Shown one piece after another: positions 42,038 to 50,745 of a DNA stretch of 64,000 bases. This stretch comes from Microbacterium sp. AG238 (lineage in GTDB: Bacteria; Actinomycetota; Actinomycetes; Actinomycetales; Microbacteriaceae). Where the stretch lies: assembly GCF_003610405.1 (NCBI RefSeq), contig NZ_RAQC01000002.1, positions 620,001-684,000 of the forward strand, in the 5' to 3' direction. The notes below the pieces were generated by a model. The model was not told where the DNA came from and made no database searches. It was given only the letters and a program-made list of their open reading frames with translations. How positions within the stretch are numbered: the stretch's first letter is position 1; each line of letters starts with the position of its first letter. The translations under genes and the position numbers were made by a program.

Positions 42038-43026
42038 GCAAGCTGACGGTCGCGACCGCGACGATGTACGAACTGTCACTCGCCGGTGCGGAGGAAGCCT
42101 CCCGGCTCGGCGAGCAGAGCGGCGACATCGACCACCTGCTGCTGGCGCTGACGATCAACGAGCAGGTCGCCGGGCAGGTTCTGCGCGCCCTGAGCGTCGA
42201 CCTCGAACGCACACGTGCGGCGGTCGAGCAGCAGCACGCCGATCAACTCGCCTCGCTCGGGGTGCAAGCGGCGGCCCCCGGCCCCGGTCGCATCACCTAC
42301 CACGAGCGCGGTGACTTCGAGTGGAACGACCGCGCCCTCGAGGTGCTGCGGCGCGCGGCCAAGGGCGGAAAGCGCGGCGACGCCGCTGCGGTGCTGCGCG
42401 AACTGCTCGCCGAGGGCAGCGGGCTGATCGCAGCGATTCTCGAGCGCCTCGAGACGACTCCCCAGCAGGTGCATGAGGTTCTCGATCAGGCGGAGCGGTA
42501 CCCCGCCGTACCGAGCCGGGCCATGGATGACGGCGCGTCGATCTCCGGCGCCGGCGAAGCCCATGTCTCCGCCCCGGTCGCGGAGGTCTGGGCGCTCCTG
42601 AGCGATCCCGCACGGATGCCGGAGTGGGATCCCGGTTTCGGCCGGGTCGATGATCTGCCCGACGAGATCGAGCCGGGGGCGAGCTGGACCGCCTACGCGC
42701 TCGAGACCGCGCCGAACGGCAAGCCGCAGCGGGTGAATCCCGAGCGTCGCCGTGCCCGCATCGAGCTCGTCGAGAGCGAGCCGACGAGCGCGATCGAGTG
42801 GGTGACGACCTGGCCCGATTCGCCGAAGTCGAACCGGCGCCGCATGCGGGTCGTGCTGGAGCCCGCTGCCGGCGGCACCCGGCTGCTGATCCAGCAGGGG
42901 TGGGAGCGCACCGCGAAGCGACGGGCTCTTCCCCTGCTGCGTCGAGTGATGCGGCCGCTGTACAACGCCGCGATCTGGCTGCAGATCTCACAGATCGGCG
43001 CGTCGATCGGTCGCGCGTTCCGGTGA
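42034..43026 (+). CDS. Clp_N repeat protein fused to SRPBCC domain
   Basis: 330 residues. The first 150 residues hold two Clp N-terminal repeats (ELSLAGAEEASRLGEQSGDI DHLLLAL; FEWNDRALEVLRRAAKGGKR), the substrate- or adaptor-binding module of Clp ATPases, without any ATPase part. From about 170 an SRPBCC/polyketide-cyclase-like fold follows (GEAHVSAPVAEVWALLSDPA RMPEWDPGF, TRLLIQQGWERTAKRRALP). The role is unknown: it may bind a hydrophobic ligand and present it or itself to ClpC. Coupled to the HTH regulator. Confidence 0.85.
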   Translation: MSKLTVATATMYELSLAGAEEASRLGEQSGDIDHLLLALTINEQVAGQVLRALSVDLERTRAAVEQQHADQLASLGVQAAAPGPGRITYHERGDFEWNDRALEVLRRAAKGGKRGDAAAVLRELLAEGSGLIAAILERLETTPQQVHEVLDQAERYPAVPSRAMDDGASISGAGEAHVSAPVAEVWALLSDPARMPEWDPGFGRVDDLPDEIEPGASWTAYALETAPNGKPQRVNPERRRARIELVESEPTSAIEWVTTWPDSPKSNRRRMRVVLEPAAGGTRLLIQQGWERTAKRRALPLLRRVMRPLYNAAIWLQISQIGASIGRAFR

Positions 43027-43094
43027 ACGCCGGGCAGCGCGGTGGAGCTCGGCTCGATTCTGCCGGCAGGTAACCCGCCGGCGCGTGACGCCGC

Positions 43095-43496
43095 CTAGGA
43101 GCGGCGGGCGATGAGCACGGCGATGACGGCGACGACACCGATGACCGCCGCGATGCGCGCGGCCTTGCCGGTGCGACGGGTGAGGCTCAGCGCGCCGTCG
43201 GCGATCGCGACGTTCTGATCGATCCGGGCGGTGGCGAACCCGGCGGCCGCGTCGACGATTCTGTCCGCCACGTCGGGTACGGCGTCGGGCAGTGCCTCCT
43301 TCGCGGCATCCCGAACCTTGTGGATGGCGCCCTTGCCGGCATCCCCGACGCCGTGCACGACCCGCGAAGCCGCGCCCGTCACGCCCTTCGGGCGCTCGGG
43401 CTGGTCGGGCGTGGACGCGTGGTCGGTCGTGTCGGCGGCGGCAGCAGGCGTGGCGTCATCGTCGGCCGTGGCAGGTGAGGTGTTGGCGTCGGTCAT
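43095..43496 (-). CDS. membrane-anchored hypothetical protein
   Basis: 133 residues from ATG 43496 with ACGGAG upstream. The first 45 residues are Ala/Asp/Thr-rich and disordered (DDDATPAAAADTTDHASTPD). A helical stretch follows (KGAIHKVRDAAKEALPDAVP, VADRIVDAAAGFATARIDQN), and the end is a membrane helix (IAAVIGVVAVIAVLIARRS). C-tail anchored in the cytoplasmic membrane. Resembles small stress or CsbD/YtxH-like proteins only in general layout. Function unknown. Confidence 0.7.
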   Translation of the reverse strand: MTDANTSPATADDDATPAAAADTTDHASTPDQPERPKGVTGAASRVVHGVGDAGKGAIHKVRDAAKEALPDAVPDVADRIVDAAAGFATARIDQNVAIADGALSLTRRTGKAARIAAVIGVVAVIAVLIARRS

Positions 43497-43600
43497 GACG
43501 GCTCCGTTCGTCGGTGCGAGAGGTCCCGAGGAAACTGTCGCACCGCCGACGAGTTGCCGAGAGGCCCTAGCCGCGGCGTGGGTTTTCGCGTATGCCGGCC

Positions 43601-45031
43601 TCAGCCGAGCGCGTCGATGACCTCGGTTCGGCGCTGCGGGAGATCGCGGCTCGCGGCATCCCAGATGCGCGTCATGCGCGACGTCGAGAAGCGCGGCCAC
43701 CCGGGGTCGCCGCCCTGGATGAAGGCGACCCACGCCGCGTGCATGTCGCGCGCGAGGTCGGCGGGCGCGTCGGGGCCCGCCAACAGCAGCGCCTCGGGGT
43801 CGCCGAGCCGATCGAAGGCGAAGCCGATCTCGAGCGCATGTGCGGCATCCAAACCTCGGATGGGGCTGCGCCAGCTGAACTCGTAGACGAACGTCGGCGC
43901 GGTGCGGGCACGGGCGATCCGCGTGGCGGGGGCGCGCAGCGTCCGGTCGGTGAGGAGCTGACCGAGCACCTCGCCGGGCGATGCGCCGGGAAAGGCGCGC
44001 GCGACGGCCCGCGCCGCCCGCTCCGGCACCCCCATGGCGCGGCGGGCCACCCACGCCTGCAGGCGGCCGATCTGCGAGACCGCCTCGGGCGTGAGCCACA
44101 GACGGTACTCGTCGGTATTGGTCCCGATCAGGATCGGGAGATCGGCCGACCGCAGCGCGATCTCGGGCGCCTCGGGCAATGACTCGTCGTCGAGGGCGAG
44201 CACAAAACCGGGGGCGCCGCGCAGCGGGCTCGACCCCGCCGACGCTCGCGAACGGGCACTCAGCAGATCGGCGATCGGCGCCGCGGCGAAGGCGTCACGA
44301 GTGGTCGGGATGCCGAGCTCGCGGGCCACCGCGTCAGACGCGCGGCGTGCTCTGTCAGGCTCGGCGGCCTCGAGCGGGCCCGACTGGATGATGGCGCCCG
44401 CGACGAGAGCGCGAGAGGAGGGCTCGCTCACGAGTGCGGCCACGAGAGCGCCGCCCGCCGACTCGCCCATGAGCGTGATGCGCGCCGGATCGCCCCCGAA
44501 GGCGCCGACCTCGTCGCTGACCCAGCGCAACGCCGCCGCGGCATCCCGCAGTCCGAGGTTGAGGGGTGCACCATCGAGCACGCTGAAGCCTTCGACGCCG
44601 AGCCGGTAGTTCGCCGAGACGAAGACGATGCCGTCCCGGGCGAACGTGGTGCCGTCGTACATCGTCTGGGCGGCAGCGCCGCGCTCCAGCGCGCCGCCGT
44701 GCAGCCACAGCACGACGGGCGCATTCTCCGCCTCCGCCGGCGCCCACACGTTGACGGTGAGGATGTCGTCGCCCTCGATCGTCGGCACCGTGAGGAGTTC
44801 GCCGAGGGCGCCGGGGTAGGGGGTCTGCGGCGCGGTCGCACCGAACCGCGTCGCGTCGCGCTCGCCGTCCCACGGGTCGACCGGTTCGGCGACGCGGAAC
44901 CGGCGCTCGCCCACCGGCGGTTTCGCGTACGGGATGCCGAGGTAGCGGTCTATCCCGTTCGCGTGAGTGCCCCGCACCACGCCCCGCCCGATGGTGGCCC
45001 GTGCCTCGTTCGAGACCGCTTCGTGCGACAT
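43601..45031 (-). CDS. type B carboxylesterase
   Basis: 476 residues from ATG 45031 with GGAGGGAGCAGGG upstream. Type B motifs: YLGIPYAKPPVGERRF near the start, HGGAL oxyanion loop, GESAGG nucleophile Ser, NTDEYRLW acidic residue and HALEIGFAFD catalytic His. No signal peptide, so intracellular ester hydrolysis, perhaps of para-nitrobenzyl-like or acetylated substrates. It stands divergent from the sugar uptake operon; deacetylation of an imported sugar is a possible link (inference). Confidence 0.92.
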   Translation of the reverse strand: MSHEAVSNEARATIGRGVVRGTHANGIDRYLGIPYAKPPVGERRFRVAEPVDPWDGERDATRFGATAPQTPYPGALGELLTVPTIEGDDILTVNVWAPAEAENAPVVLWLHGGALERGAAAQTMYDGTTFARDGIVFVSANYRLGVEGFSVLDGAPLNLGLRDAAAALRWVSDEVGAFGGDPARITLMGESAGGALVAALVSEPSSRALVAGAIIQSGPLEAAEPDRARRASDAVARELGIPTTRDAFAAAPIADLLSARSRASAGSSPLRGAPGFVLALDDESLPEAPEIALRSADLPILIGTNTDEYRLWLTPEAVSQIGRLQAWVARRAMGVPERAARAVARAFPGASPGEVLGQLLTDRTLRAPATRIARARTAPTFVYEFSWRSPIRGLDAAHALEIGFAFDRLGDPEALLLAGPDAPADLARDMHAAWVAFIQGGDPGWPRFSTSRMTRIWDAASRDLPQRRTEVIDALG

Positions 45032-45240
45032 CCCTGCTCCCTCCGTTCCGTCCACCGTATGAGAGCCGCTTATGAGGCGTCTCGGCATCCCCCCGGCGCG
45101 GCCGTCATGCGCGACGACCGATCAGCGGATCGTCCAGGGCGCACGCTCATTCGGCTATGTCGGCGTGGCATCGCCGGTTCTAGCGTGTGAAATCCGGCTG
45201 CTACCCGAGCAGCTCGTCGCACACATGCAAAGGGGCATCG

Positions 45241-46560
45241 ATGTCTACTCCACCCCGGCGGCTCCGCGGCCGTCGCCTTCTTCCGCTCGCGATCACGGTC
45301 GCCGTCATCGCGCCGCTCGCGGCCTGTTCCGCACCCGCCGACGAGGGCCCGGTCACCCTCACATTCCAGACCTGGGTGCCCGGTATCGACCAGGCCGTCG
45401 ACCTCTTCAACGAGCAGCACGACGACATCCAGGTCGAGCTGCAGACGATCGTCTCGGGCGCCGAAGGCGGCTACGCCAAGATGCTCTCGGATGTCCAGGC
45501 CGGCAACCCGGCGGATGTCGCGCAGGTCGGCTACGACCAGATGCCGACCTTCCTGCTCAACGGCGCCCTCGAAGACATCACCGACTACGTCGGCGACGAC
45601 GTCGACGTCTTCTCCGACTGGCAGATCGGCGCGACGACGTTCAGCGACCGGGTGTACGGCATCCCGCAGGCGGCGGGCCCGATGGGGCTCTACTACCGAT
45701 CGGACGTGTTCGCCGAGGCGGGCATCACCGAGGCCCCCGCGACGTGGGACGACTTCTACGCGGCCGCCGTCGCGGTGCGGGCGACGGCGCCCGACCGCTA
45801 CATCGCGGCGTTCGCGCCGAACCAGGCCGCCTGGATGGAGGGCCTCGCCGAACAGGCGGGCGAACCCTGGTTCCAGGTCGAGGGCGACGCCTGGAAGGTC
45901 GCGATCGACAACCCCGACACCTTGCGCATGGCCGAGTACTGGCAGCGCCTCATCGACGAAGACCTCGTGAAGGTGCAGGCCGACCTGTCGAGCGAGTGGT
46001 TCGCCGACGTGCAGGCCGGGCGCATCGTGTCGTGGATGAGCGGCTCGTGGGCCGACGCGATCATCCGCAACAACGCCCCCGAGACCTCGGGCCTGTGGTC
46101 GGTCGGACTCATGCCGCAGTGGGACGAGGCGAACCCCCGCTCGGCGAGCTGGTCGGGCGGGTCCGCGAACGTCGTGCTGAAGGGTTCGGCGCACCCCGAG
46201 CAGGCGGCCGAGTTCGCCCTGTGGCTCAACAGCAACCTCGACAGCGTGAGCCTGCTCACCGAGAACGGCGCCGGCTGGCCTGCGATCGCCGACGTCGACT
46301 CGATCCCGTCGATCCAGTCGGCCCCCGAGGTGTTCGAGTTCTTCGGCGGCCAGGACATCTGGGATGTCTTCGCCGAGTCGAATGAGCAGGTGGCACGCGA
46401 CTGGCAGTGGCCGCCGCTGGTCGACGCGCTCAACGCGAGCCTCCTCGACGAGGTCGCCGCCGCTGTCGAGTCGGGCACGCCCCTCACCGAGGCCTACGCC
46501 AAGGTGCAGGAGCAGATGGTGGCCGAGATGACGGCGAAGGGGATCTCGGTCGCCGACTGA
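45241..46560 (+). CDS. sugar ABC transporter lipoprotein binding protein
   Basis: 439 residues from ATG 45241 (AAAGGGG 5 nt upstream). A lipoprotein signal peptide with lipobox LAAC places the modified Cys at residue 29. The mature part is a cluster-B/family-1 extracellular binding protein (VTLTFQTWVPGIDQAVDLFN, YGIPQAAGPMGLYYRSDVFA, SWSGGSANVVLKGSAHPEQA). It captures an oligosaccharide outside the membrane and hands it to the two permeases downstream. The ATPase is not encoded here, so a shared MsiK/UgpC-type ATPase elsewhere is expected. Confidence 0.93.
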   Translation: MSTPPRRLRGRRLLPLAITVAVIAPLAACSAPADEGPVTLTFQTWVPGIDQAVDLFNEQHDDIQVELQTIVSGAEGGYAKMLSDVQAGNPADVAQVGYDQMPTFLLNGALEDITDYVGDDVDVFSDWQIGATTFSDRVYGIPQAAGPMGLYYRSDVFAEAGITEAPATWDDFYAAAVAVRATAPDRYIAAFAPNQAAWMEGLAEQAGEPWFQVEGDAWKVAIDNPDTLRMAEYWQRLIDEDLVKVQADLSSEWFADVQAGRIVSWMSGSWADAIIRNNAPETSGLWSVGLMPQWDEANPRSASWSGGSANVVLKGSAHPEQAAEFALWLNSNLDSVSLLTENGAGWPAIADVDSIPSIQSAPEVFEFFGGQDIWDVFAESNEQVARDWQWPPLVDALNASLLDEVAAAVESGTPLTEAYAKVQEQMVAEMTAKGISVAD

Positions 46561-46567
46561 TCCGAAC

Positions 46568-46597
46568 GGGGCGGGTGGCAGCGACGCCACCCGCCCC
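46568..46597 (+). repeat. perfect 12-bp hairpin between binding protein and permeases
   Basis: GGGGCGGGTGGC pairs with GCCACCCGCCCC across a 6-nt loop AGCGAC, without a U-tract. It begins 8 nt after the binding protein stop and 28 nt before the first permease. Such hairpins in sugar ABC operons protect the upstream mRNA or partly terminate, giving excess binding protein over permease. Confidence 0.75.
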
Positions 46598-46624
46598 TCC
46601 CGGTCGCGCCCCGAAGGGAATCGC

Positions 46625-47518
46625 ATGCACACCACCCGAAGCCGACTGCCGCTGTTGCTGCTGCTCGGCCCGTTCCTCCTCGCCTTCGCCGTCTTCTACG
46701 TCGCCCCCATCGTCTGGGCGATCGTGCAGAGCCTCTTCTCGGTCCGCGCGAGCGGGCTCGGGCTCGGTGCGCCGGAAACGCTCTTCGTCGGCCTCGACAA
46801 CTATGTCCGGGCGCTCGCGAACCCCGCGTTCGTCTCGAGCCTCGGACGCATCGCCGTCTTCGCACTCATCCAGGTGCCGTTGATGGTCGTGCTCTCGGCG
46901 GTGCTCGCCCTGCTGCTCGAGTCGACCCGGGCCCGCTGGCCGCAGTTCTTCCGCGTGGCGTTCTTCATGCCCTACGGCGTGCCGGGCGTCATCGCCTCGC
47001 TGCTGTGGAGCTTCCTCTACGTGCCGAGCACGAGTCCGATCCTCCAGGGGCTCTCCGCCCTCGGCATCTCGGCCGCCCCGCTCGAATCGGGCACCGTCAT
47101 GTTCGCCATCGCGAACATCGGCATCTGGACGTTCGCCGGCTACAACATGCTGGTCCTCATCGCGGCGCTCCAGGCCGTGCCCGCCGACCTGTACGAGGCC
47201 GCGCGCATCGACGGGGCGGGCGAATGGCGCATCGTGTGGGAGATCAAGCTGCCGCTGCTGAGGCCTTCGCTCGTACTGACGACGGTGTTCACGATCATCG
47301 GCACGCTGCAACTGTTCGTCGAACCTCTCGTGCTCCGCCCGCTGACGACCGCCATCAACACCGACTACACACCGAACCTCGCCGCCTACAACCAGGCGTT
47401 CACGCAGAGCAACCCGAATCTCGCCGCCGCGATGGCCGTCATCGTCGCCGTCATCGCCTTCGTGTTCTCGTTCGTCTTCCTGCGGCTGGTCAACCGGAAG
47501 GGGAACCGCGCATGGTGA
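46625..47518 (+). CDS. sugar ABC transporter permease (MalF/UgpA type)
   Basis: 297 residues, six membrane helices. The EAA loop that contacts the ATPase is EAARIDGAGEWRIVWEIKLP (about 196-215). The N-terminus is short (MHTTRSRLPLLLLL). Its stop overlaps the second permease start by 7 nt in another frame. With the binding protein and the second permease it forms a CUT1-type importer for oligosaccharides. Confidence 0.93.
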   Translation: MHTTRSRLPLLLLLGPFLLAFAVFYVAPIVWAIVQSLFSVRASGLGLGAPETLFVGLDNYVRALANPAFVSSLGRIAVFALIQVPLMVVLSAVLALLLESTRARWPQFFRVAFFMPYGVPGVIASLLWSFLYVPSTSPILQGLSALGISAAPLESGTVMFAIANIGIWTFAGYNMLVLIAALQAVPADLYEAARIDGAGEWRIVWEIKLPLLRPSLVLTTVFTIIGTLQLFVEPLVLRPLTTAINTDYTPNLAAYNQAFTQSNPNLAAAMAVIVAVIAFVFSFVFLRLVNRKGNRAW

Positions 47519-48450
47519 TCGCACCCGTCACCGAATCCACCCGCTCGGTCACCACCGGCGCGGCATCCGATCGCCGCGCTGCCCGCCGCGGCGGCGCCGG
47601 GGGACCGGGTGCCGGCTTCTGGGGGTCGCTGCCGACCTTTGCCGTCCTCGTCGCCGCCCTGGTGTACTTCGCGCTGCCGGTGGTGTGGGTGCTGTTCGCG
47701 GCGACCAAGAGCAACGCCGACCTGTTCGGCTCGTTCGGGCTCTGGTTCAGCGACGCCCCGCAGCCGCTGACCAACCTTCAGAACCTCTTCGCGACCGACC
47801 GCGGCATCTACACCCAGTGGCTGCTCAACAGCCTGTTCTACTCGGGGCTCGGCGCGCTCATCGCCACCGTCCTCAGCGGGGCCGCGGGGTACGCGTTCGC
47901 CAAGTACGCCTTCGCCGGGCGTGAAGCGGTGTTCGCGATGATCCTCGGCGGCGTCCTCGTGCCCGCGACCGTCATCGCGCTGCCGACCTACTTCATGTTC
48001 AACGCGGTGGGCCTGACCGGGACGTACTGGTCGTTCCTGCTGCCGAGCATCGTCAGCCCGTTCGGGGTGTACCTCTGCCGCATCTACGCCACCGCGGGCG
48101 TGCCCGACGAGGTGATCGAGGCTGCGCGCCTCGACGGTGCCGGCGACGTGCGCATCTTCGCGACGATGGCCACCCGCATGATGGCGCCCGCCCTCGTGAC
48201 GGTGTTCCTGTTCCAGTTCGTGGGAATCTGGAACAACTACCTGCTGCCGCTCGTCATGCTCAACGACGCCCGCACGTTCCCGGTCACCCTCGGGCTCATG
48301 CTCTGGAACGGTCAGACGCAGCGAGCGCCGCTGTATTACGAGCTCGTCGTCACGGGAGCCGCGGTCTCGGCCGTGCTGCTCATCGTGGTCATGGCCGCTC
48401 TGCAACGATTCTGGCGAGCCGGTCTCACCGCCGGCGCGACGAAGGGATGA
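47512..48450 (+). CDS. sugar ABC transporter permease (MalG/UgpE type)
   Basis: 312 residues from ATG 47512; a long open frame before it is shadow. After a basic, glycine-rich N-terminus (RRAARRGGAGGPGAG) come six helices. The EAA loop reads EAARLDGAGDVRIFATMATR, with a less usual end (ATRMMAP instead of a LP motif). C-terminal pattern FVGIWNNYLLPLVML NDARTFPVTLGL is typical of the MalG group. Followed after 4 nt by the cellulase-like gene. Confidence 0.93.
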   Translation: MVIAPVTESTRSVTTGAASDRRAARRGGAGGPGAGFWGSLPTFAVLVAALVYFALPVVWVLFAATKSNADLFGSFGLWFSDAPQPLTNLQNLFATDRGIYTQWLLNSLFYSGLGALIATVLSGAAGYAFAKYAFAGREAVFAMILGGVLVPATVIALPTYFMFNAVGLTGTYWSFLLPSIVSPFGVYLCRIYATAGVPDEVIEAARLDGAGDVRIFATMATRMMAPALVTVFLFQFVGIWNNYLLPLVMLNDARTFPVTLGLMLWNGQTQRAPLYYELVVTGAAVSAVLLIVVMAALQRFWRAGLTAGATKG

Positions 48451-48454
48451 CCCG

Positions 48455-49786
48455 ATGACCCGCTATCTCGGCTCCGGACACGACCCCGCCCCCGACACCC
48501 GCGCGCTGACGGGGGTCGTGCCCGCGCACCTGCCGCCGCGCCTGACGATCACGCTCTGGGACTTCTCCTGGTACACGCGTGCCGGCGACGGCGAGCCCTA
48601 CGCCGACCTCGGCGCCGCTCTCGATGAGGCGGTCGATCGCGGCTACAACGCCGTCCGCATCTGCGCGGCACCGCTGCTGCTGTTCGGCGGCCTCGGGCTC
48701 GACGACCTCGCGAGCGACCTCGAGATCGAGGGGCTCGGGCGCTCGCCGCACGGCGAGGTGTTCGGCAACGGAACGCGGTGGTACGACGTGCCCGGCGGCT
48801 ACCGGCTCGACCTGCGCTCGCGCTTCTTCGACCTGCTGCGCGGTGCCCGTGAACGGGGCATCGTCGTCATCCTCGCAAGTTGGGAGTACCAGCAGTCGCC
48901 GGCGTTCGCGGCGGACGAGCGCTGGTTCCGCGCGATCGATGCGGTGCCGCTCGCCGAGCGCTACGACGTCCTCGCGACGGCGACGATCCGGATGCTCGAC
49001 GAGATCGAGTCCGCGGGGCTGGGCGACACGATCGCGTTCACCGAGCTCCACAACGAGGTCGACTTCTCGATCGTCCCCGCCTTCGCCGACGGCGGGGACC
49101 CCGCCCTCGATCGAGTGCGCGCCGCGCATCCCCGCCACCTCGTCACCGCGAGCTACGGCAAGGCCCCCTTCCTCGATCTCGCCGGGCTGTCCGACCGATT
49201 CCAGGTGGCGCAGCTGCACGTCTACGCGTACGGCGTGCTCGATGCGCTGCAGCGACGCATCGACATCCGTTCCGAAGGCACCGACGGCTTCCCGGGTGAG
49301 GCCATGCGGGCGCTGCTGGTCGACGACGCGCCCTCGTTCGCCGAGTACGGCCGGGCCGCCGACTGGAAGTTCGAGGCCACCGTCATCACCGACCAGCAGA
49401 TCTACGGCTACGACTGGGTCGACCCCGACCTGTGGGACCGGTGGCTCTACAACCACCACGGGCTCTACCGCGAAGAGATGCTGCGCGAGATCGGGTCACG
49501 AGTGATGGCGCTGGCCGCGTGGTCGCGGCGCCGCGGCATCCCCGCCGTCGTGGGGGAGGGCTGGGTGGGTTACACCCCGCTCCGGGCCGACTTCGAAGAC
49601 GGCCCCGTCGGCACGGAGCTCGCCGAGCACGGCGTCCGCACGGCGCTCGGGCACGGCGTGTGGGGCATGGTGCTCAGCTCGAACGCGGCGCCCCATCATC
49701 CGCAGTGGTCGGATGTCGCGTGGCAGCGGCGCCTCAACGCCGAGATCCTCGCTGCCCCGACGACGGCCGCCGACGACCGGGATTGA
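48455..49786 (+). CDS. cellulase-like (GH5-type TIM barrel) protein
   Basis: 443 residues, ATG 48455. No signal peptide, so cytoplasmic. The TIM-barrel pattern of clan GH-A can be followed: ITLWDFSWYTRA at the first strand, GIVVILASWEYQ, AFTELHNEVDF holding the acid/base Glu after a strand (N-E pair), and IPAVVGEGWVGY holding the candidate nucleophile Glu. It matches sugar-binding cellulase-like proteins placed in CUT1 sugar operons. It probably hydrolyses the imported glycoside. Substrate unknown. It ends 6 nt from the convergent AraC gene. Confidence 0.8.
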   Translation: MTRYLGSGHDPAPDTRALTGVVPAHLPPRLTITLWDFSWYTRAGDGEPYADLGAALDEAVDRGYNAVRICAAPLLLFGGLGLDDLASDLEIEGLGRSPHGEVFGNGTRWYDVPGGYRLDLRSRFFDLLRGARERGIVVILASWEYQQSPAFAADERWFRAIDAVPLAERYDVLATATIRMLDEIESAGLGDTIAFTELHNEVDFSIVPAFADGGDPALDRVRAAHPRHLVTASYGKAPFLDLAGLSDRFQVAQLHVYAYGVLDALQRRIDIRSEGTDGFPGEAMRALLVDDAPSFAEYGRAADWKFEATVITDQQIYGYDWVDPDLWDRWLYNHHGLYREEMLREIGSRVMALAAWSRRRGIPAVVGEGWVGYTPLRADFEDGPVGTELAEHGVRTALGHGVWGMVLSSNAAPHHPQWSDVAWQRRLNAEILAAPTTAADDRD

Positions 49787-49792
49787 GCGGCG

Positions 49793-50656
49793 TCATCCGC
49801 GACGCTCCTCGCGGTAGTGGCTCGGGCTCATCCCGTGCACGCGTCGGAAGTGCCGCGAGAAGTAGAACGGGTCGCTGTAGCCGACGTCTGTCGCGATCTG
49901 GCCGACGGTGCGATCGGTGCGCTCCAGGAGGGTGCGCGCCGCCGTCATCCGGAGCGCCGTGTGGTACGCCAGGACGCCGCCGCCCGTCGCGCGCCGGAAG
50001 AGCGACGTGAGATGGGATGCCGACACCCCGACCAGTGCCGCCAGCTCGCTGACCGGCACTGCGCTGTCGAGCCGCTCGGACAGGAACGTCATCGCGCGCT
50101 CGAGCGGGTCGCCGCGCTCGGGTAGTGCCTGGTCGGACGCGAGCTGGGTCATGAGCTTGAACGCGGCACCCGTGACGGCGACCAGACGCACGGGCGACTG
50201 GTCGCGTTCGAGCCCCCGCACGATCTCGTCGAGCAGCGACACCGCGCGCTCGACGCTGTGGAGGCGCACGAGCGGTCGTGCGGCCGTGGTGCCGATCGCC
50301 GCGGTGAGGTCGTCGACATCGGAGCCGACGACATGGCACCACCAGATCGTCCAGGGATCGTCGGCATCCGCGCCGTAGGCGTGCGGCGTGCGGGCCGGGA
50401 TCACCACCGCGGTGCCCGCCTGCACGCGGTGGCGCGTGCCACCGATCTCGACCCACCCGGAGCCCGCCGTACAGACGATGACGATCGTCGTGCGGATGCC
50501 GCGGTCGCGGGTGCGACCATGATCGGCGGCATGCGGGAACCAGCCGGCGTCGGTGACGACCAGGCGGCGGGTCACGGGGCGCTGCAGCGCGGCGGTGATC
50601 GCCGGTGCCGGCACGACGCACAGGCGTTCGCCCGCGAAACCGTCTGAGATGGCCAT
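49793..50656 (-). CDS. AraC family regulator of the sugar locus
   Basis: 287 residues from ATG 50656 (AGGA 8 nt upstream; ATG 50665 is possible). The N-terminal cupin (about 25-120: TTIVIVCTAGSGWVEIGGTR, VVIPARTPHAYGADADDPWT) binds the effector sugar. The C-terminal pair of helix-turn-helices is VSELAALVGVSASHLTSLFR and VGQIATDVGYSDPFYFSRHF RRVHGMSP. It sits between the transport genes and the divergently read DUF5107 gene, and most likely activates both arms of the locus. Confidence 0.92.
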   Translation of the reverse strand: MAISDGFAGERLCVVPAPAITAALQRPVTRRLVVTDAGWFPHAADHGRTRDRGIRTTIVIVCTAGSGWVEIGGTRHRVQAGTAVVIPARTPHAYGADADDPWTIWWCHVVGSDVDDLTAAIGTTAARPLVRLHSVERAVSLLDEIVRGLERDQSPVRLVAVTGAAFKLMTQLASDQALPERGDPLERAMTFLSERLDSAVPVSELAALVGVSASHLTSLFRRATGGGVLAYHTALRMTAARTLLERTDRTVGQIATDVGYSDPFYFSRHFRRVHGMSPSHYREERRG

Positions 50657-50745
50657 GATCGTCATCCTGACACATCGGCGGATCGTCCAGGTGCACGGCC
50701 GCTTCCGCCATGTCGCGGCCGGGTTCGCTCGGCGACGCTGGAGGC

